A stretch of 64,000 nucleotides of DNA, from the NCBI GenBank assembly GCA_963697705.1, contig CAVOPA010000009.1, positions 62,001 to 126,000 of the forward strand, written 5' to 3'. The notes under the pieces were generated by a model. That model was not told the DNA's origin and searched no databases. It worked only from the letters and a program-made list of their open reading frames with translations. Below, one piece after another: positions 8,908-16,361 of this stretch (position 1 is its first letter; each line of letters opens with the position of its first letter). Both the position numbers and the translations under genes were made by a program. This DNA comes from CAVUCH01 sp963697705. GTDB taxonomy: Bacteria > Acidobacteriota > Vicinamibacteria > Vicinamibacterales > JAENWD01.

Positions 8908-9738
8908 ATGCCCGCAACGCTGTTCGTCGTATCCACCCCCATCGGCAACCTCGAGGACGTCACGCTGCGAGCGCTCCGAATCCTGCGCGAAGTCGCGATC
9001 ATTGCCGCGGAGGACACGCGGCGTACCGGCCGTCTGCTGCAGCACTACCAGATTGCGACCCCGATGGTCAGCCTGCACGAGCACAACGAGCGCGAGAAGA
9101 CGCCCGGGCTGCTGGCCCGGCTGCAGGCCGGCGATGCGGTGGCGCTGGTTTCGGACGCAGGAACGCCGCTGCTGTCCGATCCCGGATTCATCCTGGTCCG
9201 GGATGCGCTGGCTTCAGGGATTCCCGTGCAATCAGTGCCCGGCCCCTCAGCCGTGACGGCCGCGCTGGCGGTAGCGGGGCTCCCGATTGACCGGTTCACC
9301 TTCCTCGGGTTTCCCCCGGCGCGAAGTGGGCAGCGAGCGGCGTGGTTCGCCGAGCTCAAAGACGAGCCCGGAACGCTCGTCTTGTTCGAAGCGCCCCATC
9401 GCATCCGCCCTACGCTCGAAGACGTGCGAATCCACCTCGGGGAGCGGTTCGTCGTGTTGGCGCGGGAACTGACCAAGGTACACGAGACCGTCTCTCGGGG
9501 CTGGGTATCGGAGCTGCTCGCTGCGACGCTGGAAGAGCGCGGCGAGTACGCGATTCTTGTATCTGACCAAGTTTGCGCGCCTTCTGCGGCTCACGTCGAA
9601 GTCAGTGACGAGCAGTTGCGAGCCGAGTTCGATGCTTTGACCAAATCGGCGGAATGGTCGCCGCGAGATACAGTCGCGGAGTTGTCCCACCGACACGGAA
9701 TCGCCAGGCAGCGGGTGTACAAGGCGACCAGGCGTTGA
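8908..9738 (+). CDS. rsmI: 16S rRNA (cytidine(1402)-2'-O)-methyltransferase
   Basis: SAM-dependent methyltransferase of the tetrapyrrole-methylase fold that methylates the ribose of C1402 in 16S rRNA. Family motifs are the N-terminal STPIGNLEDVTLRAL, AAEDTRRTGRLLQHY, SDAGTPLLSDPG and VPGPSAVTAALAVAGLP. At 276 residues it has typical length. It is divergent from the DUF885 gene, with 37 bases between them and a TACAAT box at 8886-8891 that could be its -10. glmU starts 8 bases after the stop, so the two are probably co-transcribed. Confidence 0.96.
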   Translation: MPATLFVVSTPIGNLEDVTLRALRILREVAIIAAEDTRRTGRLLQHYQIATPMVSLHEHNEREKTPGLLARLQAGDAVALVSDAGTPLLSDPGFILVRDALASGIPVQSVPGPSAVTAALAVAGLPIDRFTFLGFPPARSGQRAAWFAELKDEPGTLVLFEAPHRIRPTLEDVRIHLGERFVVLARELTKVHETVSRGWVSELLAATLEERGEYAILVSDQVCAPSAAHVEVSDEQLRAEFDALTKSAEWSPRDTVAELSHRHGIARQRVYKATRR

Positions 9739-9746
9739 TTGAATTC

Positions 9747-11180
9747 ATGAGCGATTTACACGTCGTGGTGCTGGCGGCCGGGAAGGGCACCCGGATGAAG
9801 TCCGAATTGCCGAAGGTTCTGCATCGGATATCCGGTCTGCCGCTCCTCGATTACGTTTTGCGCGCCGCCGACGGTCTCAATCCATCGTCCATTTCGGTCG
9901 TTGTTGGTCATCAGGCCAATTTATTACAAGAGCAGCTGCGGGATCGCGCGGGGATCCGGTTCGCGCGACAGGAGCCGCAGTTGGGAACCGCTCACGCGGT
10001 CCTCCAGTCGGAGCCCGCGCTCTCTGGCGCGTCGGGGACGATGCTGCTGCTGTCGGGGGATGTGCCGCTGCTGTCGACCGGAACGCTGGAGGCGCTGCTC
10101 CGGGTGCATCAGGCGCAGTCTGCAGCTGCCACGGTGCTCACGGCCAATCTGGACCGACCCTACGGTTACGGTCGGATTGTCCGCTCTCGAGGGGCAATTG
10201 CCAGAATCGTCGAGGAGAGGGATGCCACGCCCGCCGAGCGCGCCATTCGGGAAATCAACGCGGGCGTGTATGCCTTCGAGCTCGAACCGCTGTTCCCGGC
10301 CCTCCGATCAATCGCGGCGCAGAATGCCCAGGGCGAGTATTACCTGACAGATCTCGTGGCGATCTATCGTCGGCGCCACCTGGTCGTCGCGAGCCAGACG
10401 GTGTCCGACGCAACCGAGATCCGCGGTATCAACAGCCGGACGGAACTCGCTGAAGTAGGTGCCCTCGTGAGACAGAAAAAAAACGAAGAACTGATGGCGG
10501 CCGGCGTGACCCTCGTGGATCCGGCCACCACATACATCGACCCGGATGTCCAGGTTGGGGTTGATACGGTCATTCACCCGAATGTATATCTCGAGGGGCA
10601 GACACGCGTGGGAGCGGCCTGCGAGATCCATGCGGGCGTCAGAATCATCGACTCGACGGTCGGCGATCACGTCACGATCCTGAACTACACGCTGATCAGG
10701 ACCTCGACGGTCGCCTCGGACGCGCAACTCGGGCCCTTCGCTCACCTCCGGCCGGGTTCCACTGTAGGTCAGTCGGCCCATGTCGGCAACTTCGTGGAGC
10801 TCAAAAAAACGGCACTCGGTGCGGGGTCGAAGGCCAGCCACCTGACATATCTGGGCGATGCCACCATCGGCGAGGGCGTCAACATCGGCGCCGGCACAAT
10901 CACGTGCAATTACGACGGCGTCCACAAACACCCGACGATCATCGAGGATGGAGCGTTCGTCGGCAGCGACTCCCAGCTGGTCGCCCCGGTTCGCGTCGGG
11001 AAGGGCGCCTACGTGGCGGCGGGATCCTCGATCATCGATGACGTGCCAGCCGGCTCGCTCGGCATCGCGCGTGCGCGCCAGGCCAATATCGCTGGCTGGG
11101 TCGAGCGCAGGAAGGCTTCGCGGGCGGCTGCGTCGCCTCCTGCTGAGCCCGGCGCGAATCCTGCATCCCACAAGAGCTGA
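9747..11180 (+). CDS. glmU: Bifunctional GlmU: GlcNAc-1-P uridylyltransferase / GlcN-1-P acetyltransferase
   Basis: Carries out the last two steps to UDP-GlcNAc. The N-terminal pyrophosphorylase domain shows LAAGKGTRMKSELPK near residue 10. The C-terminal left-handed beta-helix (from about residue 250) shows hexapeptide periodicity and the acetyltransferase motifs NFVELKKTALG, SHLTYLGDA and GAGTITCNYDG. 477 residues from ATG 9747 (MSDLHVVVLAAG). The frame is open further up but overlaps rsmI. glmS follows after a repeat-filled spacer, so both UDP-GlcNAc genes sit together. Confidence 0.96.
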   Translation: MSDLHVVVLAAGKGTRMKSELPKVLHRISGLPLLDYVLRAADGLNPSSISVVVGHQANLLQEQLRDRAGIRFARQEPQLGTAHAVLQSEPALSGASGTMLLLSGDVPLLSTGTLEALLRVHQAQSAAATVLTANLDRPYGYGRIVRSRGAIARIVEERDATPAERAIREINAGVYAFELEPLFPALRSIAAQNAQGEYYLTDLVAIYRRRHLVVASQTVSDATEIRGINSRTELAEVGALVRQKKNEELMAAGVTLVDPATTYIDPDVQVGVDTVIHPNVYLEGQTRVGAACEIHAGVRIIDSTVGDHVTILNYTLIRTSTVASDAQLGPFAHLRPGSTVGQSAHVGNFVELKKTALGAGSKASHLTYLGDATIGEGVNIGAGTITCNYDGVHKHPTIIEDGAFVGSDSQLVAPVRVGKGAYVAAGSSIIDDVPAGSLGIARARQANIAGWVERRKASRAAASPPAEPGANPASHKS

Positions 11181-11338
11181 CGCCTGCGGTTCCGGGTTTC
11201 CACGTGCCCGGTGCCGTGTTCAGGTTCTCAATCTGGTTCCTTGATGCCTGGTTCCGAACCGGGAACCAGAACCCGGCACCCGGAACCAACCTGGAACCGG
11301 GAACTCGGACCTCGGAACCCGGAGCGGGCACAGATCAC
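11181..11338. repeat. GGTTCC/GGAACC word repeat spacer (glmU-glmS)
   Basis: The whole 158-base spacer consists of variants of GGTTCC in the left half and their complement GGAACC in the right half. At the centre CTGGTTCC (11248-11255) and GGAACCAG (11262-11269) form a perfect 8-bp hairpin with a 6-base loop. Longer imperfect pairing can extend outwards on both sides. It may act as a terminator or attenuator between glmU and glmS, or be a private palindromic repeat. Confidence 0.8.
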
Positions 11339-13183
11339 ATGTGCGGGATCATCGGCTACATCGGCACCAAACCCGTGCTCCCGGTCCTCATCGATGGGCT
11401 CCGGCGACTCGAATACCGCGGCTACGACTCCGCGGGTGTGGCCGTTGTGCGCAATGGACAGATCGAATTACGGCGCAGCGCGGGCAAGCTGGCGCGGCTC
11501 GAGGCGGTCATCGATGCCGACCCGATGGACGGCGAGTACGGCGTGGGCCACACGCGATGGGCGACTCACGGCCGCCCGACGGAGGAGAACGCCCACCCAC
11601 ATCGTGACTGCACGGGGCGGATCGTCGTCGTCCACAATGGCATCATCGAGAACTACCTGGATCTGAAGCGCGAGTTGCAGCGCGACGGCCACCGGTTCGT
11701 GACCGAGACCGATACCGAGATCGTGGCGCACCTCGTCGAGCGCGAGATGCGCGACGACGGCCTGGAACGGGCCGTCCGGCGCGCGCTCGGCCACCTGCGC
11801 GGGCTCTTCGCGATCGTGCTCATGTCGATTGACGATCCCGACAAGATCGTCGCCGTCCGCAACGGCCCGCCGGTGGTCATCGGCATGGGCGACGGAGAGT
11901 TCTTCGTCGCCTCCGACATCCCCGCGATCCTGAGCCACACCCGCGACGTCGTTTTCCTCGGCGACGAGGAGATGGCCGTGGTCACGCGACAGGGCGTCAC
12001 GTTCACAGATGTCTCGGGCCGGCAGATCGCGAAGGCGGTGCAGCGGGTGCTGTGGGACCCGATTATGGCCGAGCGCGCGGGCTACAAGCACTTCATGTTG
12101 AAGGAGATTTTCGAGCAGCCCCACGCGGCGCGCGAAACGATTCTGGGCCGCGTCTCGGTCGAGCAGGGTCGCGTGTTTCTCGACGAGGTGAACCTCGACG
12201 CGACGGCGCTCCAGGCCATCAACAAGGTCGTGGTGCTCGCGTGCGGCACCTCCTGGCATGCCGGCCTGGTCGGCAAGCACATGATCGAACAGCTCGCGTG
12301 CCTGCCGACCGAGGTCGATTACGGCTCCGAGTACCGCTACCGCGACCCGATCGTCGACGAGCGCACGCTGACCATTGTGATCACCCAGTCGGGTGAGACG
12401 GCCGACACGCTCGCCGCGCTGCGCGAGGCCAGGAAGAAGGGCGCCCGCAGCATCGCCATCTGCAACGTCGTCGGGAGCATGGCCACGCGCGAAGCCGACG
12501 GCACCGTCTACACACACGCGGGCCCCGAGATCGGTGTGGCCTCGACGAAGGCCTTCACGTCGCAGCTCGTCGCACTGTACCTGCTCGCACTGTATCTGGG
12601 CCAGATGCGGGGCCGGCTCACACCGGAGCTGGCGCGGCCGCACATCGAGGCGCTGCTCCACCTGCCCCACCTGCTCGACGAGGTCCTGAAGGCCAGCCCA
12701 CAGATGGAAGAAGTCGCCGCGCGATTTCACACCCGGACGGACTTCCTCTACCTGGCGCGCGGCATCAACTACCCGATTGCGCTCGAAGGCGCGCTCAAGC
12801 TGAAGGAGATCTCGTACATCCACGCCGAGGGCTATCCCGCCGGGGAGATGAAGCACGGGCCGATTGCGCTCATCGACGAGCAGATGCCGGTGGTGGCCAT
12901 CGCCCCGCACGACGCCGTGTTCGAGAAGATGCTCGGGAACGTGCAGGAGGCGAAGGCCCGCGGCGGCTCCGTGATCGCACTCACGACACCAGGAGACGAC
13001 AAGCTGCCGCAACTGCTGGATCTCGCGCAGGATGTGATCGTGACGCTGCCAGAAGTGCCGGCGCTGCTGATGCCCATCGTGTCAGTGGTGCCGCTCCAGC
13101 TGCTCGCGTACTACATCGCGGTGCGCCGCGGGTGCGATGTGGACCAGCCGAGGAACCTGGCGAAGAGCGTCACGGTAGAATAG
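11339..13183 (+). CDS. glmS: Glutamine-fructose-6-phosphate aminotransferase (isomerizing)
   Basis: Converts fructose-6-P and glutamine to glucosamine-6-P, the entry to UDP-GlcNAc. It starts MCGIIGYIG, placing the catalytic cysteine at position 2, which fixes ATG 11339 as the start. The glutaminase domain shows RLEYRGYDSAG and HTRWATHGRP. Two SIS sugar-isomerase domains follow (CGTSWHAG, ITQSGETADTLAAL, GRGINYPIALEGALKLKEISY-type region). The C-terminus NLAKSVTVE is the family ending. 614 residues. glmS ribozymes occur in some bacteria; the upstream spacer here is a word repeat and does not look like one. Confidence 0.97.
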   Translation: MCGIIGYIGTKPVLPVLIDGLRRLEYRGYDSAGVAVVRNGQIELRRSAGKLARLEAVIDADPMDGEYGVGHTRWATHGRPTEENAHPHRDCTGRIVVVHNGIIENYLDLKRELQRDGHRFVTETDTEIVAHLVEREMRDDGLERAVRRALGHLRGLFAIVLMSIDDPDKIVAVRNGPPVVIGMGDGEFFVASDIPAILSHTRDVVFLGDEEMAVVTRQGVTFTDVSGRQIAKAVQRVLWDPIMAERAGYKHFMLKEIFEQPHAARETILGRVSVEQGRVFLDEVNLDATALQAINKVVVLACGTSWHAGLVGKHMIEQLACLPTEVDYGSEYRYRDPIVDERTLTIVITQSGETADTLAALREARKKGARSIAICNVVGSMATREADGTVYTHAGPEIGVASTKAFTSQLVALYLLALYLGQMRGRLTPELARPHIEALLHLPHLLDEVLKASPQMEEVAARFHTRTDFLYLARGINYPIALEGALKLKEISYIHAEGYPAGEMKHGPIALIDEQMPVVAIAPHDAVFEKMLGNVQEAKARGGSVIALTTPGDDKLPQLLDLAQDVIVTLPEVPALLMPIVSVVPLQLLAYYIAVRRGCDVDQPRNLAKSVTVE

Positions 13184-13279
13184 ACACATACACGCCGCAC
13201 CGGCCAGACACGCCTCATCCGCCGCGCGGACCCGGCGCGGTGTGCGCGACGGCTCTCAACGTTCTGCCGGGCCAGCCAC

Positions 13280-13317
13280 ACCCCGTCCTCCTGCGGGCCC
13301 GCGGGTCACGACGGGGT
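13280..13317. repeat. Hairpin just upstream of pcrA/uvrD
   Basis: ACCCCGTC (13280-13287) and GACGGGGT (13310-13317) are perfect complements with a GC-rich loop that contains the palindrome GCGGGCCCGC. The 3' arm ends 9 bases before the helicase ATG, so pairing could hide the translation start, or it may be a glmS terminator without a T-run. Confidence 0.55.
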
Positions 13318-13326
13318 TCCCGCACG

Positions 13327-15591
13327 ATGGATCTGCTCTCGTCTCTAAATTCCGAACAGCGCGACGCCGTGGTGCACACCGACGGTCCGGTGCTGATTCT
13401 CGCCGGCGCCGGCTCCGGCAAGACACGCGTCATCGCGCACCGGATTGCGTACACCGTGCAGCAGGGGCTGGCGCGCCCGAACGAGGTGCTCGCCGTCACC
13501 TTCACCAACAAGGCGGCCGAGGAGATGCGGCAGCGCGTCTCCGCGCTGGCGGGCGACGACTGCTCCGCCATGTGGATCTCGACCTTCCACTCGCTCTGTG
13601 CGCGGCTGCTCCGTCGCGAAGCGCCGGCCATCGGCCTGTCGCGCGATTTCGTGATCTACGACTCGTCGGATCAGCTCTCGGTCGTGAAGCAGGCGCTCCG
13701 CGACCTCAAGATCGACGACTCGTTCGTGCAGCCGCGGGCGGCACTGTCGCGGATCAGCCAGGCGAAGAACACGATGGCCGGGCCCGAGAGCTTCGCGAAC
13801 AGCTGGAACCCGCGTGACGAGCAGATCGGCCGCGTCTACGGCTACTACGTGTCCGCGCTCGAGAACTGCAACGCCCTCGACTTCGACGACCTGCTGCTCA
13901 AGACCGTGCAGCTGTTCGAAAGGTCCGCGTCGACCCGCGCCAAGTACAGCGAGCAGTTCCGGTTCGTGATGGTGGACGAGTACCAGGACACGAACCGGCC
14001 GCAGTACATGCTGGTGCGCCGCATGGCCGAACGCCATCGCAATCTCTGCGTCGTCGGCGACCCCGACCAGTCGATCTACAAGTGGCGTGGCGCCGACCTG
14101 AAGAACATCCTCGATTTCGAACACGACTTCCCCGATACGTACATCGTGCGGCTCGAGCGGAACTACCGCTCGACCCAAGTGATCCTCGATGCGGCGTCCG
14201 CGGTGATCAGCCAGAACCGCAACCGCAAGGAGAAGCGGCTCTGGACGGATCGCAAAGGCGGCGCGAAGGTCCTGTACTTCCGGGGCGGCGACGAGCTGGA
14301 AGAGGCCGACTTCATCATGCGCTCTGCCAGGCGCGCGCTGTCGGAGGACCTGGAGCATGTCGTTGCCGTCCTCTATCGCACGAACGCCCAGTCGCGTGCG
14401 ATTGAAGATGCGTTCATGCGTGCGGGGATGGCCTACCGCGTGGTCGGCGGCGTGCGGTTCTACGAGCGGCGGGAGGTCAAGGACGCGCTGGCGTATCTCA
14501 AGGTGATCATCAATCCGCACGACGACGTCAGCCTGCGGCGCATCATCAACGTGCCGGCCCGCGGCATCGGCAAAGGACTGCTCGACGGCCTCGAGTCACT
14601 GCCTCCGCCGGCAGCGCTTCCGCCGCTGCTCGCCGTCGGTCTCGACCCGGCGATCTCCGTCAACTCCATGTGGACGCGCCTCCTGCGCGCGATCGACGAG
14701 CGCCTGCTGCCTGCGCGAGCCCTGGCTTCGCTTGCAGCGTTTCGCGACTTGATCGTGTCGCTCACGGAGGTGGCTCGCCGGGATTCGGTCTCCATCGCCG
14801 TCGGCAAGATGCTCGATCAGAGCGGCTACCTCGGCGACCTCCGCGAGGAGCGCAGCGAAGAGGCCGAGGGCCGCGTCGAGAACCTGATGGAGCTCGTGTC
14901 GGCTGCGCGCGAGTACGAGGGCCGCGATCCGGAGGCCTCAATCGGCGGCTTCGTCGATCAGCTCTCGCTGCTCTCCGACATCGACGAGGCGCAGGGTTCC
15001 GTCGATGCGCGCACCTGGCTGATGACGATGCACAGCGCCAAAGGGCTGGAGTTCCCGGTGGTGTTCATCGCCGGGCTCGAGGAAGGGCTCTTCCCGCACT
15101 CACGGTCGCGTGATGACGAGGCAGAGCTGGAAGAAGAACGGCGTCTCTGCTATGTGGGCATGACGCGCGCGCGCACGCGGCTGGTGCTGACCAGCGCGGC
15201 TCGCCGCCGGGTGTTCGGCGACTACCAGCCGACCGAACCGTCGCGGTTTCTCGACGAGATCCCGCAGGAGCTGATCGAGCAGGCGCCTGGCAGCGCCATG
15301 GCGCGCCAGGCGTCGCTGCACCAGCACTACGAGTTCAGGACCAATCCGTACGGGCGCGGTGGCCGTACCGGCAGTCGAGCGGAAGCGGCGCCGGCGCCGT
15401 TCCGGTACGAGGAGGAAGATCAGTCCTCGGCACCGGCCCTCAGGCCCGGGGCACGCGTGCGGCATGCCCAATTCGGTCTGGGGACGGTGATCAGCGTCGA
15501 ACACCTCGACGACGATGCGCGCCTCGTCGTACGGTTTTCGATTGGCCAGAAGACCCTGCGCGCGAAGTTCGCGAAGCTCGAGATGGCGTGA
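13327..15591 (+). CDS. pcrA: UvrD/PcrA-type superfamily 1 DNA helicase
   Basis: 3'-5' DNA helicase for excision repair and replication-fork upkeep. Motif I GAGSGKT is at residues 27-33, motif II VDEYQDTN near 215, motif III GDPDQSIYKWRGAD, motif IV RLERNYRS, motif V TMHSAKGLEFPVVF and motif VI YVGMTRARTRL. The C-terminal ~50 residues (GARVRHAQFGLGTV) match the Tudor-like tail of PcrA/UvrD that contacts RNA polymerase. 754 residues from ATG 13327; the 65 codons of open frame upstream overlap glmS and are not family-like. Confidence 0.94.
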   Translation: MDLLSSLNSEQRDAVVHTDGPVLILAGAGSGKTRVIAHRIAYTVQQGLARPNEVLAVTFTNKAAEEMRQRVSALAGDDCSAMWISTFHSLCARLLRREAPAIGLSRDFVIYDSSDQLSVVKQALRDLKIDDSFVQPRAALSRISQAKNTMAGPESFANSWNPRDEQIGRVYGYYVSALENCNALDFDDLLLKTVQLFERSASTRAKYSEQFRFVMVDEYQDTNRPQYMLVRRMAERHRNLCVVGDPDQSIYKWRGADLKNILDFEHDFPDTYIVRLERNYRSTQVILDAASAVISQNRNRKEKRLWTDRKGGAKVLYFRGGDELEEADFIMRSARRALSEDLEHVVAVLYRTNAQSRAIEDAFMRAGMAYRVVGGVRFYERREVKDALAYLKVIINPHDDVSLRRIINVPARGIGKGLLDGLESLPPPAALPPLLAVGLDPAISVNSMWTRLLRAIDERLLPARALASLAAFRDLIVSLTEVARRDSVSIAVGKMLDQSGYLGDLREERSEEAEGRVENLMELVSAAREYEGRDPEASIGGFVDQLSLLSDIDEAQGSVDARTWLMTMHSAKGLEFPVVFIAGLEEGLFPHSRSRDDEAELEEERRLCYVGMTRARTRLVLTSAARRRVFGDYQPTEPSRFLDEIPQELIEQAPGSAMARQASLHQHYEFRTNPYGRGGRTGSRAEAAPAPFRYEEEDQSSAPALRPGARVRHAQFGLGTVISVEHLDDDARLVVRFSIGQKTLRAKFAKLEMA

Positions 15592-15594
15592 CGT

Positions 15595-16332
15595 CTACGA
15601 CGTCTTCGGTGAATGCGATTCCTTGACGCCCGTGATGATCCAGCGGCCGTTGAGCGTTTCGCCCTTCTCGTTCTTCATCACGGTGCGTGCCGCCGTGACG
15701 ACGAGGTTCTTGCTGACCGTCTGCCCGTCCGGCAACTTGACCTTGGCGTCGATGGTGATGTCCTTCTCGATGAGGTCACCCTGGTAATGGGTCACATCGG
15801 GCGTCGGTCCGTTTGGCTTTGAGAGACTCAGCTCGGCAACCCCCTTCATCCGACCGAGCGTCACGCGCGCGTCCGACACCGCCTTCAGGTGCTTGGCTTC
15901 CTCATCGCGCCACTTCGACCAGCGCGCCTGCACCGTGGCGTCCTTCTTCGCGACGGGTGCGTTGGTCGCCTCCAGCTTCTCGATCCGCCCGATGGCGTCG
16001 AGATTGGTCTGCTGGAATTCGTACTTCTCCTTGGCAAAGGCCTTCTGCGACGCGGTCGCCTCGTCGAAGGCGCTGTCGTATTTCTTGAGGGGCAACGGCG
16101 AGGAGTGTTCGGCGCCCACGTTGAGCACCGTGAACTCGGTGACCTGGCCATCACGGTTCGGATCGAAGAACGCGGTGGCGAAGGACCCGAGCGCCGCGTT
16201 GTCACGCAGCCGCGATGCGCGGAAGAAATCCCTGACGAGCTTCTCTTCGGGAATGACGCTGCACGCCGTGGCAGCGGCCAATGTGACAGCCGCCACACAC
16301 AGGAGAAGAAACGGTCGAACACGTCGGCCCAT
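15595..16332 (-). CDS. Putative lipoprotein, function unknown
   Basis: 245 residues, not recognised as a named family. The N-terminus MGRRVRPFLLLCVAAVTLAA is a signal peptide, and TACS at residues 23-26 looks like a lipobox with the acylated Cys at 25, so the protein is probably anchored in a membrane facing the periplasm. The middle (residues ~85-140) is Lys/Glu/Ala-rich and likely helical. The C-terminal half has alternating strands (DITIDAKVKLPDGQTVSKNLVVTA). It converges on pcrA with three bases between stops, and lies 29 bases beyond gyrA on the same strand. Confidence 0.75.
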   Translation of the reverse strand: MGRRVRPFLLLCVAAVTLAAATACSVIPEEKLVRDFFRASRLRDNAALGSFATAFFDPNRDGQVTEFTVLNVGAEHSSPLPLKKYDSAFDEATASQKAFAKEKYEFQQTNLDAIGRIEKLEATNAPVAKKDATVQARWSKWRDEEAKHLKAVSDARVTLGRMKGVAELSLSKPNGPTPDVTHYQGDLIEKDITIDAKVKLPDGQTVSKNLVVTAARTVMKNEKGETLNGRWIITGVKESHSPKTS

Positions 16333-16361
16333 ACCAGCCTCCTTGGCAGTAAGCCCTTGAT

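Noticed and set aside
11181..11338. glmS ribozyme ahead of glmS
   Set aside because: No ribozyme core could be recognised; the spacer is fully taken up by GGTTCC/GGAACC words.
5916..15591. Recent horizontal transfer of the galU-pcrA block because it runs against the presumed replication direction
   Set aside because: All genes are ordinary housekeeping with the same GC-rich codon use as neighbours; strand direction alone is not evidence of transfer.
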